DNA of 64,000 bases from Pyropia yezoensis. Lineage: Eukaryota; Rhodophyta; Bangiophyceae; Bangiales; Bangiaceae. Position numbers and translations under genes: made by a program. The stretch spans positions 25,889,122-25,953,121 of the forward strand of contig CM020618.1 of the NCBI GenBank assembly GCA_009829735.1, read 5' to 3'. Each line of letters opens with the position of its first letter. Position 1 is the stretch's first letter. The notes beneath the pieces were generated by a model. The model was not told the DNA's origin. It was given only the letters and a program-made list of their open reading frames with translations, and did not search any database. Below are positions 1 to 11,754 of the stretch, in pieces.

Positions 1-321
1 CTGTTGTGACGTCCTTTTCCGCCGTCTCTTTTCATCCACCGTGCGCGCCCACCCAATACCGCCCACCCCCCCCACCCCCCCCACCCCCTCCCCCCCCTGG
101 CACCGCCCCTTTCCCTCCTGGAAATCGTCTCCCGCCCACCATGCCACTGGTCGGTGCGCCTGGCGGGCGGCGGCGCCCCCCCCCCCCCCCCCCCCCCCAC
201 CCTCTCCACAAGCGGCCGGTGGGGGACCCCCCCCCGGCGGCTCCGCCGGTGGGCGGGCGCCGCCGCGGCGCGCCTGCGGGGCCGCGCCAAGGCCAAGGCG
301 CCCCCCACCCCCGCCGCCGTC
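1..321. other. 5' flank, C-rich low-complexity DNA
   Basis: This stretch precedes the first gene and consists mostly of C-runs with scattered CCACCCCCC-type units. Open frames here can only start at non-ATG codons or are proline/arginine low complexity. No TATA-like element is visible. It probably holds the promoter and leader of the downstream gene. Confidence 0.5.
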
Positions 322-1075
322 ATGGCGGCACTGTGGGCGGCGGCGGTGGTGGTGGTGGTGGTCACCCTCCTCGCCGCGCAGTCGGCGCGGCGGGTGCGGG
401 TGGCCGAGGCGGGCCTCGCGGGGGAGGTGCTGGGCGACCTCCGCGCGCTCGCGCGTGTGCGTGGCGGCGTTCGCGTCGGCAGCGGTGGCGGCGGCGACGG
501 TGCCGCCGCACACGTCGCAGCCGCTGCTGCTGCTGCGGCGGACGCTGCTGTTCACGGGGAGCAGGGGGGGAGCACCGCCGATGCAACAGACGCGGTGGCC
601 GCCACGGGGCGGCACGACGGGGGGGCGACGGCGGCGGGTGACGGGGAAGCCGCCGTGGACGCACCGGCGGCGGGTGCCGACAGTGGCGAGGGCGGAACGC
701 CAGGCGATGGTGACCCGCCAGAGGCGGCGGCGGCGGCAGAAGCGGCAGCGGCGGCGGCGGCGGCGGCGGCGGCGGCTGCGGATGGCCGGGCGCCCCCCGC
801 CCCCGCCGACGACGACGGCGACGCGGTCGGTCCCCCCCCCCCCCTCGACGAGGTGCCGACGCCGGCGAGCCTGTGCGCGTCGCTGACGCCCGCGTCCCCC
901 CCCCCCCCCCCCTGTGGCCTCGCCGCCCTCTCCCGCGCGCCCGGCCTGGCGGCGCTCCTCTACACCCACCCCGCCCGGCTGCACGCCGAGGTGCTCACCT
1001 CCCCCACCGGCGCCATCCGGCTCAACCGGGCGCACGACGGCGCTGGCGGGGGGGGGGCGGGTGGCCGCGCGGGGC

Positions 1076-1112
<37 letters not shown>

Positions 1113-1982
1113 CCCCTTCTACCTCGAGTTCCAGCACCACGGCGGCGACTTTGTGGCCGCCGGCCTCGCGACCGGCAACCTCACCCTCCTCCGCGCGGGG
1201 CTTGCCACTCTTGACTGGGCGGTGCGGGTGCTTCGGGACGTGACCGCCTTTGAGGTGGGCGGGGGCGGCGACGCGCGGCACTCGGTGACATTTTTTTTTG
1301 AAGCCGCCGCCCGGGCGGCGCTGCTGCTCCGCGACGCGGGGGTGTGTGGGGGGTACCGGCGGGAGCGGCTGGAGCCGCTCCTCCGGCGGCTGGCCGTGTG
1401 GGCCGCCGATGTGGAGGGGGACAGCTTCAAGTATCAGGTACGGACGGCCGGGTGGACGGGGGGGGGTCGGCGGGAGGTCGGGGGGCAGGGAAGTCTGGGG
1501 GAGGTCACTCGCGTTGAAGTGCTTCCTTTTGGGAGGGGCGGAGGGGGGATATGGCCCGCTGCAGGGAGGCTGACGCTGCGGGGGTGGCGTGCATGGCGTC
1601 GTGCCTTGCTCGTGGGGGGCTCCCCGTGTGGACCGGGGTGCACCGACACGGCGCGTGGCACCGTCGGCGGTGGAGGCTAACGCGCGTGCCCTGTCCCCCT
1701 CCACCTACCTCCGTCTTTCCACGCCCGCCACCTCCCCCTCTGGCGCGCCCCCCTCCCCCCCACCCTTTCCCCCTTGACTCCCTCCTCCTCCCCCCCACCA
1801 ACAGGCCCAGTTTACGCACCAAATCTGGATCCGCGCCGCCACCTATGCCTACCTCGCCGCCCTCTTCCCCCCCACCGACGCCCTCCAGCCGCTCCTCCAC
1901 ACCGCCCACGCCCGCTACACTGCCGCCGCTTTCGCAGGCCAGACGGCGCCCCCCCCCCCACCGGGGACGGCGGCGGCAGCGA

Positions 1983-2015
<33 letters not shown>

Positions 2016-2568
2016 TGTGGACGGAGCGTGGCGCCTTTGACGCCCACTACCAGGGGGTGTCCACCCTCTACGCCGCCCGCGCGGCGGCGGCGGCGCCCAC
2101 CGCCGCCGGGCGGCGGCGGGTGCTGGGCGCCCTCGCCGCGGGGCTACCCCCGCTGCTGCGCGCCATTGGCCCCGACGGGCGGATGAGCGTGGCGGGCAGC
2201 GCGCGCGTCGCGCACGAGCGCTCCCGGGACGGGCGGCCAAAGACGCTCGACGTCAAGGGCACCGCCACCGCCCTCCTCTACGCCCGCGCCCTGCTGGGCG
2301 ACGGGCCCGCCGCCGTCGCCGCCGCCGCCGCTGCCGCCGCCGCGGGCACCCCTGGGAGGGGGGGCGGCACGGGGGTGACGGCGGGGACGGTCGGGTGGCC
2401 GCCGCCCCCCGGGGGGAGCGTCCGCGCCGCGCTGGCGCCGGCGGCCATGGCGGCGGCGGCGCGAAAGTACGGGCCCGCCCACACGGCGCGCTTCCGCGCC
2501 GCCCTCCGCGCGGCGGTGCGGGGGGCCCCAGAGTGGCGGGCGTGTGGCAGCAGGGGGGGGGGGGGCGA

Positions 2569-2605
<37 letters not shown>

Positions 2606-2668
2606 CTCTCCTTGGGGGGGGAGCGCCCCCTGGCGGCGGGAGGGCTTGAGTCAACGCGGGTAGCGTAG
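322..2668 (+). CDS. signal-anchored protein of unknown function, possible alpha/alpha-barrel fold
   Basis: Two exons, 322-1437 and 1805-2668, encode about 659 residues. The intron begins GTACGG, ends CAG and is phase 0; both reading frames join cleanly across it. The ATG at 322 is chosen because it opens a hydrophobic stretch (about residues 1-20) that looks like a signal peptide or membrane anchor. Residues about 25-190 are Ala/Gly/Pro low complexity. A more normal globular part follows, with blocks such as FYLEFQHHGGDF, SVTFFFEAAARAALLLRDAG, FTHQIWIRAATYAYLAALF and GAFDAHYQGVSTLYAARA. The regular helix-like spacing and conserved-looking Gly/His/Tyr blocks resemble secreted alpha/alpha-toroid carbohydrate-active proteins, but no family is recognised and this is only a guess. 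The C-terminal end is poly-Gly from a 36-base G run at 2570-2605. The short 3' flank holds a TGTACATA motif at 2771-2778. Confidence 0.75.
2570..2605 (+). repeat. 36-base poly-G tract inside coding exon
   Basis: An uninterrupted run of G lies in exon 2 of the first gene and is read as polyglycine. Runs of this length are prone to assembly or sequencing length errors and can form G-quadruplexes. The reading frame downstream therefore depends on the exact length. Confidence 0.9.
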
Positions 2669-5600
2669 GCAGCGAGGATACAAGCAAAGCAATGAAAGAA
2701 AAAGAAAAACAGAAACCGCAGCCGCTCGTCCTCTATTTTGCAGCCAAGGGTAAATACATACTGTATGTACTGTACATATACGTAGCACGCCGCGTGACGG
2801 ATCGGGGGGGGGGCGGGGGGGGGGGGGACAGCTGCAGCCGCCCAGCTGCTGGGGGGTGGCAGGGCGGCGAGCCACCCGCCCGCCCGACGGAGCACCCCGT
2901 CCTTGTCTGGCAGGTCGGCGCCCGCCGCTATGTATCCGCACCCAAAACGACAAGGGAGCACCACCGCCTCCCCCCCCCCCCGCCCCCCCTCACCCATGGC
3001 CATTGGCCAAAGATTATGGAGGGGTCCAACGCTCTGGGGCTGCGGGTCTTCCACACCTGTTCCTCTTGGTTTTCTTTTTTGTCGCTGTAGGTGGGCCCGC
3101 CAGAGGGGACACTATATTTGGCAGGCGACCCCGTGGCAGACGGCCACCGCTGCGGGCTCGCCCGAAAACGGCGGGACCGCGCTGGTCCTTTTTGGTCGCC
3201 GTCAGCCCTCTCCTCGCGGGGGGGCGGCGGCGGGCGGGGGGCGGCCAACGACTCGCACAGGGGGGGGGGGGGGACGGGCGCGCAGCGGCGGCGGCGGCAG
3301 CTGCAGGTCAGCAACCGCAGCAGCGGCAGTGTGGGCAGGAGCGGTGGAGGTAGCAGCAACTGCACTCGGGCAGGGCGGGGGGGGAGGTTGTTGATGGACC
3401 GGAGTGTGTGTCCGCGTCGTCCTGGTTCGATCGAGGCGCCCTGGCGCCGGGCCGGCAACGGCCAGAGGGGGCGTCCATCATGGACGTTGCCCCCCGCCCG
3501 GTGGCCGTCCTCCGTCGCCCCGTCATCCCCGTGTCGACCCCGCTGTCCGCCATCTTGTCATGACCCCGTCGCCCCGCCGGCCGTCCTGACCCTGTCCTGC
3601 ACCCCGGTCGCCCCACTGTCCGTCCTCCTGTCACGATGACGGAACAGCGGCGCCCCGCTGTCCGTCATCCTGTCCTGTCGACAGCCAGGGGGGCGACGGG
3701 GTGACGGGGCGACGGAGGACGGCCACCGGGCGGGGGGCGACGGGAAACGGGCGGCTAGGGGGGGGGGGACGGGACGGGGGTGGAGGCATCGCATCGCCGC
3801 CCACGGGAGAGAGAGATCGTGCCTCCTCGTCCTCCTGCGTCGTCCCCCCCCTCCCCACCACCGCCGCGCCATGGCCATGGGGCGGGGCGTAAGGCGGCCG
3901 CCGGAGAGCCGGCTGGCAGGCAGCCCCGGGGGGAAGCATGGGGACCAGACCAACAGTACTGTACTGTATTGTACTATTTCTGTACGGACGGTCGACCGCG
4001 AGCCGGGGGCGGTAGAGGACGGGGGGGGGGAGAGGAACAAGGGGGCGGGGTGGAGGGGCGGGATGGCCACCCACGTGGAGGGGGGCAGCCGATTCTGGGG
4101 AGGTCGGGGGTGGGGGGGCCGGCGATCCAACCCCCCCAACCGCGCAGGCGGGGCGGCGTCGGGAGGGGCGCGCGTTAGGCGGGCGACTCCGCTTCAAGGT
4201 GGCCGCGCCAGTCCCGTCGACGGGGACCACGACAGCGTCGTGCCCGGGGCGTGCCTTCCCCAATGGCCGCCGGTGCCCAAAAGGGGGCGAAGCGGCGGCG
4301 GCTGCGGCGGCGACCGCGGATGACGCCCCCCCCCGCGCGCGGCCGGTGGCACCGCCGTCAAGGACCAGGCTGGGTGCACATAGGGGGGGGGGGGGCGGGG
4401 GGGTGGAGGAGCTGTTGCCGGCGCCAGCGCGTGCCCCAAACAGAGCGCGCAGCATGGCATTCCCTTGCCACCCGTCCCCCGCCCCACGACCCCCCCCACA
4501 ACCTTTTCCCGCCGCGCTCCTTGACGCCGCGACCGTTGACGTGGGCAGCGTGGCGCGCCTACCGCCTCGTCGGCAGCGGGCGGCGGTGTGTAGCGGCGGC
4601 GGCGGCGGCAGCAGCGGCGGTGGCGGCGGTGGCGGCGGCGGCGGTGGGCGAGCCACCGCCCGCCCCCCCCCTCCCGACGGCCACCGGCCGCCGGCTGGCT
4701 ACCTACCTACCAACCTGCCACCCGCCCAACCGCGGGCGCGGGGCACGGGGAAGAGGCTGCCGCCAGTGGCGGACGGGGGGTAGCCTCCACCCCACAGCCG
4801 GGGCGGGGGTGGGGTGTGGCCCGTCGGCCGGCCGCACGGCCGGCGGGGCGGCCGGCTGGGCAGCCTCGGCCGGCGGCGAGGGAAACCACAGAGAAGCGGG
4901 CGCCAAAGGGGGGGAACGGTGCGGAGGGTGGCGTCGGCCACCGCCGTCCACCACCTTCTCCCCCGACCCCCCCCCCCCCCTGCGCAGCCTGCAGCGGGTC
5001 CCCCCAACCCCCCCCCGCACGGGGATGCCGTGGCACACTCGCTCGAGGGTGGATGCGATGGAGGATACCGCCTTGACGCAGCGCGGTGGCGCGGCTGGCG
5101 GGCTCCCGTGGCCGCCGCCGCCCGCCCGAGGGGGGGAGCGGCGGGGCCGCGCCGGCAGGCCGGCGGCCCCATCCTGTTCTTCCCTGCCCGAGGGGGGTGT
5201 GGGAGGTGACGTCGGTGGAGGGGGGGGACCTACCGACCTACACTACCTACCTACAGTACCGTATCTTACTGGGACACGCCGGTGGGCGGGGGGGGGGAGG
5301 GTGGCGAAGCGACGGACGGGGGACGGGTTGGCCGGCGCGAGGGGATGGGTGCCCCCCCCGTGCCCCCCCCTTGGACACTGCCCAAACGTCTCTCCACCCC
5401 CACCCCCCCTTTGCCCCTGTGCCGCCCCCCCCCCCCCCCCCCACCCGCCGTGACAGCGTGTCTCTCCGCCCAGTGGTCACGACCACTGTGGTCCTCCACG
5501 CCACGGACGGGGGCATTCACTGGCAGCAGCAGCCACATTGCGGGAGGGACAGTGTGGCGTAGGCAGCTGCATCCGTAGGGTAGGCTCCCGCACCCCCCCC

Positions 5601-7763
5601 CCCCCCCCCTCTGTGGAAGCTCATCTTGGCAGTACACGCCACGCCGCGACAGCAGTGGCCAATCCCCTAGCGTCGCCGGTGTGGGATCAATACTGTATGT
5701 ACCAGTATCCTCCTGTTGACGGGGGATGGCGAGCACGACGCCGCCTCCCAAGGGGTTCCCCTCGGCCACGCCTCGCGGCGGCGGCGGCGGCGTCGAGTCA
5801 CGACTGCCGCCACGCCTCCCCCCCGTTGACCGCCCCGCCCGGCGTCGCCTACGTAGACGCCAACGGCGGCCTCCACCGACGGCACGACCGGCCACGCCAC
5901 CCCCCGCCCGTCGCGACAGACGGGCGGCCCCCGCGCCCCCCCCCCCCCCCCCCCCCCCCCCGCCGCGCCTCCCGTCGTCCCGCGCCCACACGGCCCCAAC
6001 CGCACCGCCCGCGGGCGTGGCCGTCACCGGGGGGGGGTCTCTCCGCCACACCCCCCCCGCGGGCAGCCCGCCCCTACCCACACGGCCGGCGGGGTGGGCC
6101 CCACGCGCAGCGCGGTCAACGTTGGCGGCGGCCGTGCCGCCGCGCGGACGGATCGGGCACGGCCTGGCAAGAGGCGGACAGACGGGCAAGGGGAGTGGTG
6201 GGGATGGGGGGGGGGGGGGGGGAGGCGGGGAACGCGGTGCTCCCCACCAGGCCGTTGCCACCGGCGGGCCGGCCGGCCGCGGCGCCGTCCCCCCGGCCGG
6301 CCGCCGCCGCCGCTCCCCGCTTCCCCCCCCCCCCGGCCGCCCCCTTCCGCCAGTGACTGACGGCCAGCCGCGTGCGCGCGCGCCCCCCCCGCCCATGCCT
6401 CGTCACGGACGCGGCCGGGGGGGGCGGGCGGGCGCAAGGGGGTGGGTGGGGGGGCGCGGGGCGGACGCCAGACGCGGTGCACCCGCCGCCGCGCGGCCAG
6501 AGCCACGACGATCTGGCCTGCCGGGGCTCCACGTGACCGCCCCCCCACCGCGGCGAGACGAGGCGGCGGCGGCGGGGGGGGGCGGGCGGCGGCGGCCGCC
6601 CCCGGCGGCGTTGGGTTGTTCTCCGCACCGTGCGCGGGGGGGGGAGGGGGGGGGGGGGGGTGCCTGTCCTATGGTATGTATCTACAGTACCTACGGCCTG
6701 CCGCCCGTCCAGTAGCTAAAAGCGGGAGCCGCGGGCGGCCGCCGTGGCGGCGGCGGTGGCGGCGACCGCCGCCACGTAGGCCGCCCCTCCTCCTTGGGAG
6801 GGGCGGGGCGTGGCCGTCCCTCCCCGCCCCTCCGTCGCTCCCTTTCTTCCCCCCCTCCCCCCTCCCCCCCCAGGCCCCCTCGCTACACATCCGCCCTGTG
6901 GCCGACGTGCGCAGCACGTTGGGGGGAGCGGCGGCCTCCCCACGAGCCCGGCCGTCCGTGTCCCCGCTGTGTGGCCCCGCGCGGGGGGTGGGGCGGGGCG
7001 GGGCGGGAGGCGGGGCGCCCCCCCCCGCGCCCGTAGGCGAGACCGCCGCCGGCCGGGCCGCGCGCGTGGCCCCGCCGCTGCCCGCCGTCGCCGCCGTGTC
7101 CCGCCGCCGTGGCCTCTTGGGCAGGGGCCGCCGCCCGGCCGGCCAGGCGGCAGGGAGGCGGCGCGCGGCGGCCCCGTGGGGACACGGCCAGCCGCCCCGC
7201 CTCCCCTGTGTTTCACCACCACCACCACCACCACCCCCATCCCCCCCCCCCCCCCTGCGCTCCCTCCCCCTGCTCCCCGTCCCGTCCCACACACACTGGC
7301 GGTGAGCACCTCGGGGCACGGGCGTGGCAGACTCCGCCGCCGCCGTTGGTCGGCGCCCCCCCCCCCCCCCCCCCTCTTCCCTCCTCCTCCTCCTCCTTCC
7401 CCCCCACCCCCCTCCCCCGTTTTTTTCTTGTTCTTGTTGCTCCCGCCCCGTCGGGTGCGCGTCGCTGCCGGTGAGCACCCGCGCGCGTCTGGCGGGCGGT
7501 CGGCCGCCCCCTCGTCTCCCTCACATCCCTTTCCCCCCCCTCCCGGCCCCCCCCCCCCCCCGCCCTCATCCTCCATTTCCACGGCCCGCCCACCGCCCCT
7601 CCCCGCTGCCGCTGCTCCCCCCCTCCTCCCCGTTGAACGCGCGCGCGCGCGCCGCGGGGACACACGCTCCCGTCCGTCCCCCCGGCCGTGCCACCCCGCT
7701 CCTCACCGCTCCACCCCCCCCCACCCACCCCCGCTCGTCCGCCCGCCCGCCCGCCCGCCCGCC
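2669..7763. other. 5-kb low-complexity intergenic region
   Basis: No supportable gene is seen. Long ORFs exist on both strands but encode only Pro/Arg/Gly/Ala strings and share no recognisable motif. The region holds the poly-A/AT-rich 3' end of the preceding gene (about 2690-2790), a 37-bp inverted repeat (3489-3738), several isolated TACTGTA-like AT islands (about 2760, 3955, 5235, 5692 and 6672), and the C-rich leader with GCCC repeats just before the next gene's ATG. Confidence 0.55.
3489..3738. repeat. inverted repeat (foldback) with perfect 37-bp arms
   Basis: The arm at 3489-3525 is the exact reverse complement of 3702-3738, with a 176-bp loop. The loop contains a second imperfect palindrome around 3634-3668 and three copies of a CTGTCCGYCNTCYTGTC-like unit near 3543, 3617 and 3658. 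It could form a nested hairpin. There is no ORF inside. It may be a small foldback/MITE-like element. Confidence 0.8.
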
Positions 7764-8431
7764 ATGACCGTCGGGGGCCCCCGCTGGCGGCCCGCCGCCG
7801 CCGCCGCCGCCGCGGCCGCCGCGGCCGCCGACGCTGCCGCCGCCGCGCCGGCCTTTTCCCGCCCCCCCTATGGCTGGCGGCCCGGCGGCGCCGCCGCCGC
7901 CGGCGCCGCCGCCGCCGCGTCGGGCGGCCTCAGCCCCGTCAGCAGCATCATTAGCAGTGGCAGCAGCAGCGGGGGGAGCGGCGGCGGCGGTGGTGGCGGC
8001 ACCGGCGGCGGCGCCGACGGTGGCGGTGGCGGTGGCAGTGGCGGCCGCGGCGGGCGGTACGCCGCGGCGGCGGCAGAGGCGGCGGCGGCGGCGGCGGCAG
8101 CCGGCGGCCCCCCCCCCGGGTGGCCGGCGCGGGGCGTCCTGCCCCCCCGGCGCCCGTCGGGGGGGGAGGGCGGCGGCGGCCCGCCGGCGTCGCCCACCTC
8201 CCCGCCGCCGCCGGCGGCGGCGGCGGGGGCCCCCCCCGGTGGCGGCGCCTGGGCGGGCGTTGCGGCCGAGCGGGCGGCGGCGCTCGCGGCCCTTGCCGCG
8301 GGGGCGGCGCTCGAGATGGGCTTTGAGCTGGGCGGCGGCGCCTGGGGCGCCGCCGCCGCCGCCGCCCACCCGCTCGCCACCCCCGTGGCGCCCGCCCCCC
8401 CCACCGCTGCCGGCAGCGGCGGCGACGGCGG

Positions 8432-8462
<31 letters not shown>

Positions 8463-10201
8463 GACGGCGGCGACGGCGGGGGGACTGGGGGAGGTCGGGG
8501 GCGGCCCCCCCCCCACCCCCCCCCCCCCCCGCGCTCGTCGTCGGGGGGCAGCGGCGGCGGCCGCCCGCCGTCATTGCCGGCGGCGCACCCCCCCCCCCCC
8601 CCCCCCCTGGCGGCGCCGCCGCACGGCACCCCCCCCACCCCCCCCCCACCCCCACCCCCACCCCCCCCCCACACGACCGCCCGGCGGCGGCTGGCGGCGC
8701 TCCTCCGCCCCGCCCCGCCGCCGCCCTACGCGGTGCTGTACAGCCGCGCCGCGGCGGCGGGCGCCGAGTGGCACCTCATTGGCCGCACCGAGACGGTGGG
8801 CACGGACGTGCGGCCGCGGTTTGTGACCAAGCTCAAGCTCCCCGCCGCCGCCCCGGGGGAGCGCGCCAAGGCGCTCCGCGTGGAGGTCTACGGCCGCCCC
8901 GGGGAGGGGGGGGAGGAGGCGACGGAGGGGGAGGGGGAGGGGGAGGGGGAGGGGGGGGGCGGGGGGGGGGGGGGGGCGGGCCACTATGTGGGGGCCGCCC
9001 ACTTTGTGGTTGCCGACCTCCTCGCGGCGCCGGCGCTGAGCTTGGCGCTGCCCCTCCGCCCGCCGCGGGCGGCGGCCGCGTCCGCCCCACCGGGGGGGTG
9101 CACGCTCTTTGTGGTGGGCGAGCCCATCCGGCGGCTGCCGTCGGCCGCCTCTGCGGCAGCCGCGGCGGCGGCGGCGGCGGCCGCGGCGGCGGCCGCGGGG
9201 GATGGCGGGGTGGTGGGGGCGGGAGCGGCGGCCGCTAACCCCCCCCCCTCGCCCACGGTGGCGGTCGTCGTTCCCCCCCCGGGCCCCCCCCCGCTGCCAC
9301 GGCACCACCCCCTCACCCTGGGGGTGACCGTCTCCCCCGCCGCCCGCTCCCGCGACGGCGGCGGCCGCCTCTTTTACGTCCTCTCCCGCTCCCTCACCGT
9401 CAGCGGCGCCTTCACCCCCGTCTACCGGTCCGAGGTGCTGGCCAGGGGGGCCACCGCCTGGGCGCCCGCCACCCGCTCCCTCGAGGTCCTCACCGCGGGG
9501 GGGCGGCACAAGCGGCTGCGGCTCGAGGTGTACCGCGTGACGCGGCCCGGGGCGGGGGGGGGGGGGGGTGGGGGTGGGCGGCGGTGGGGGTGGGGGGGAC
9601 CCCAAGGGCGGGGGGGGGGGGGGGGGGGGGGGGACGCCCTGGGCGGCGGCGGCGGCCGCCGCCGGGGGGTAGCGTCCAAGCGGGGGCGCAGCCGGGGGGA
9701 GGGGGGGGGGGGCTGGCCGCCACTGGGGGGGTGGCCGCCGACGCGTGGGGGGTGGCCCGGTCGGCCGCCGCCGCCGCCGCCCGGGCGGCGGCGCTCGGCG
9801 GCGGCGACCGCGGTCTCTGGCGGGGCCGGGAGCGGGAGCGGGAGCGGGAGCGGGAGCGGGAGCGGGAGCGGGAGTGGGAGTGGGGCGGCGCGGTCAGCGA
9901 CGGCGGCGGCGGGGAGGCGGCGGCGGCGGCGGCGGCGGCGGCGGCTGGGGGTGGGAACGGCGGCGGCGGGCGGGGGCCACCGCCGCCGCCGCCGCCGCCA
10001 CCCCCCCCGCCGCCGCCGCACGAGGCGCTCGGCTTTGTGCAGTGCACCGCCGAGCGGCTGGCGTCTGCGTCGGCGGGCGGCACAGTGCTGTGGTGGCCCA
10101 CCCCCGCGGGCGTGCGGATGCGCATCCGCAAGGCGCTGGTGACGTCCGCGTCGGTGGGGGGGGCGGCGGGGTCGGCGGTGACCCTCACCCTCACCGCCTG
10201 A
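7764..10201 (+). CDS. copine-like protein with two C2 domains (frame change in poly-G)
   Basis: The ATG at 7764 follows a GCCC repeat and opens an Ala/Gly/Pro-rich N-terminus of about 300 residues. Two C2-type domains follow. The first (about 8690-9080) has AVLYSR, WHLIGRTETVGTDVRPRF, LRVEVYGR and HYVGAAHF, the layout of the copine C2A domain (Ca2+-dependent phospholipid binding). The second (about 9310-10200) starts with LTLGVTVSP and FYVLSRS and continues RSEVLARGATAWAP and LRLEVYRV. It is then split by a Gly/Arg-rich insertion with G runs (9554-9633) and a GGGAGC hexamer tract. Its last strands, HEALGFVQCTAERLA to TLTLTA-stop at 10201, lie in another frame; one missing G (or two extra) in the runs would restore it. 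The von Willebrand A-like domain of true copines is absent. A membrane-binding regulatory protein is the likely role. Confidence 0.65.
9828..9888 (+). repeat. GGGAGC hexamer tandem repeat
   Basis: About nine to ten copies of a GGGAGC unit, the last ones changed to GGGAGT, lie inside the copine-like gene. In the frame used by the gene's C-terminus they encode alternating Arg-Glu; in another frame they encode Gly-Ser. Unit length is a multiple of three, so copy-number change would preserve the frame. Confidence 0.85.
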
Positions 10202-10951
10202 GCGTGGGGTGGGGGGAGAGCGGAGGGGGGGGAGGGGGGGGGGAGAAAAGGAAGCGGGGAGGGGGGATGGGGGGGGGGGGGCATGTGCAGGGGGCACTGG
10301 GGGGGGGGTCTAGGATGAAAGGGGCTGCATAGGAGGGGGGGGGGGGGGGGGGGGGGGAGGGGCGGGGGGGGGGGAGGGGCGGGGGGGGGGAGCGGGGCTG
10401 GGGCGTGGCGGATGCCGCGAAGGACTCCCCCTTGACGGGGAAGGCTGCTCGTATTTGCGGGGGGACTTTTTTTTTTTTTTTTTTTTGCTCTTCTTGACGT
10501 GGTGCCACGAGCGCGGCGGCGCCTCCCGCACGTGCAGTGCACGCCGCCGCCCGCCGTGCGCCCCCGTCCTCACGCAATCCGCCCCCCCATACGCGCTTAC
10601 GCACGCGCACCACACGCCAGTCGCAGGCTCCACCACGCAAAAGGGTTCCCGCCCCCAGCACCACGCACTCTGCCCCGCCACCAGCACCACGCACTCAGCC
10701 CCAGCACCGCGCCCCCCGCTACGCACATGCGCCAGCGCCGTGTCCCACCGTCGTGAACCCCCTCCCCCCCTCCCTCCCTGCCGAGCTTCTCTCGGCCTAC
10801 TCTACACTGCCCTCCCCCCCCCCTCCCACCCCACTCCCGCTGTGCTTCCCTCAACGTTTGCTTGCTTTTTCTTACCTCTCTCCCCGCCCCCACCCCCCCC
10901 CCCCCCCCCCCCCCCCGCCCCCGCTCGCCTCTTCCGCCGCTCCCTGGGCGG
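10202..10951. other. intergenic region between convergent genes, very G-rich
   Basis: The first 200 bases are nearly pure G on the plus strand, including runs of more than 20 G at about 10335-10357. A T-run follows at about 10467-10486, and then a C-rich part with CACGCA repeats. This is the shared 3' flank of the copine-like and Mpo1-like genes, which converge here. No gene is seen. Confidence 0.6.
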
Positions 10952-11754
10952 TCAGTCCCCCTTGTCCTTCCCCGCCCCGGCAGTCGCCGCGTCGGCGGCT
11001 TCCAGCTTGTGCCGCAGCGCCGGCAGCCCGCCCAGGCCGAGGACGGCCTCGAGAAACACAAACAGCGGGGCGGTGGAGATGGCGTCGACAAAGCTGTCCA
11101 CCAGCGCGGGGCGGCGACCCTCAAACACCCCGTGGCCCACAAACTGCGCCACCCACCCGGCGGCCCACACCAGCGCCGGCAGCCGCAGCGCGGGGGGCAC
11201 CCACCCGCCCAGGGCGCCCCCCCACACCGCGTCGCTGAGCACCCACACGCACGGGGTGGTGCCGCCGCCGCCGCCGCCGCAGCCGCTGCCCATCAACGCG
11301 GCGGCCAACCCACGGCAGCCGCCGCCGCCGCCGCCGCCACCCGCCGCCGCCGCGATAGCCGCGTCGGCGGCGGTGCGGTAGGCCTGGGCGGCGGCGGCCA
11401 TGGCGAGGACGTACAGCGACGCGGCGCCGCCGACGCGCGCGTCGAGGGAGACGTAGTAGACCACGTACGCGGCGGCAACGACAGACGCGGCGGTGGGCGC
11501 CGGCACCACCGCCGCCAATGACGGGGGCAGGGCGGCCGTCGCGGCGGCGGCGGCGGGGAGGAGGGAGCGCGGGGGGAGGGGCAGCCGCAGGGCGCCGAGA
11601 AAGATGAGGCTGGTGATGTAGATGGCGGGGATGCACACCGCGTGGATGGCCACGTTGACGGGGTGGCGGTGGTAGGAGCGGTAGTTTTGAAGCTGGGCGT
11701 CGAGGGAGAGGAAGCCACCGCGGGGGGGGGCGGGGGGGGGGGGGGTGTCGCCAT
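10952..11754 (-). CDS. Mpo1-like (DUF962) membrane protein, probable 2-hydroxy fatty acid dioxygenase
   Basis: The protein has the hallmarks of the DUF962/YGL010W (Mpo1) family: an N-terminal NYRSYHRHPVNVAIHAVCIP block with paired histidines, then hydrophobic segments, and a C-terminal QFVGHGVFEGRRPAL block followed by a last hydrophobic stretch. In yeast, Mpo1 is an ER Fe(II)-dependent dioxygenase that shortens 2-hydroxy fatty acids during phytosphingosine breakdown; the histidines bind iron. The length (about 268 residues) is above the yeast size because of Ala/Gly inserts (about 11290-11350 and 11530-11560). The best start is the ATG at 11752-11754. It is out of frame with the body unless one base is added to the G runs at 11721-11745; no in-frame ATG exists upstream. 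The TLC-domain gene starts divergently about 540 bp away. Confidence 0.85.

Noticed and set aside
5266-6396. 376-residue minus-strand ORF in the 2.7-7.8 kb region, and several plus-strand ORFs there
   Set aside because: Only Gly/Arg/Pro low complexity, no motif, and multiple overlapping frames of equal quality.
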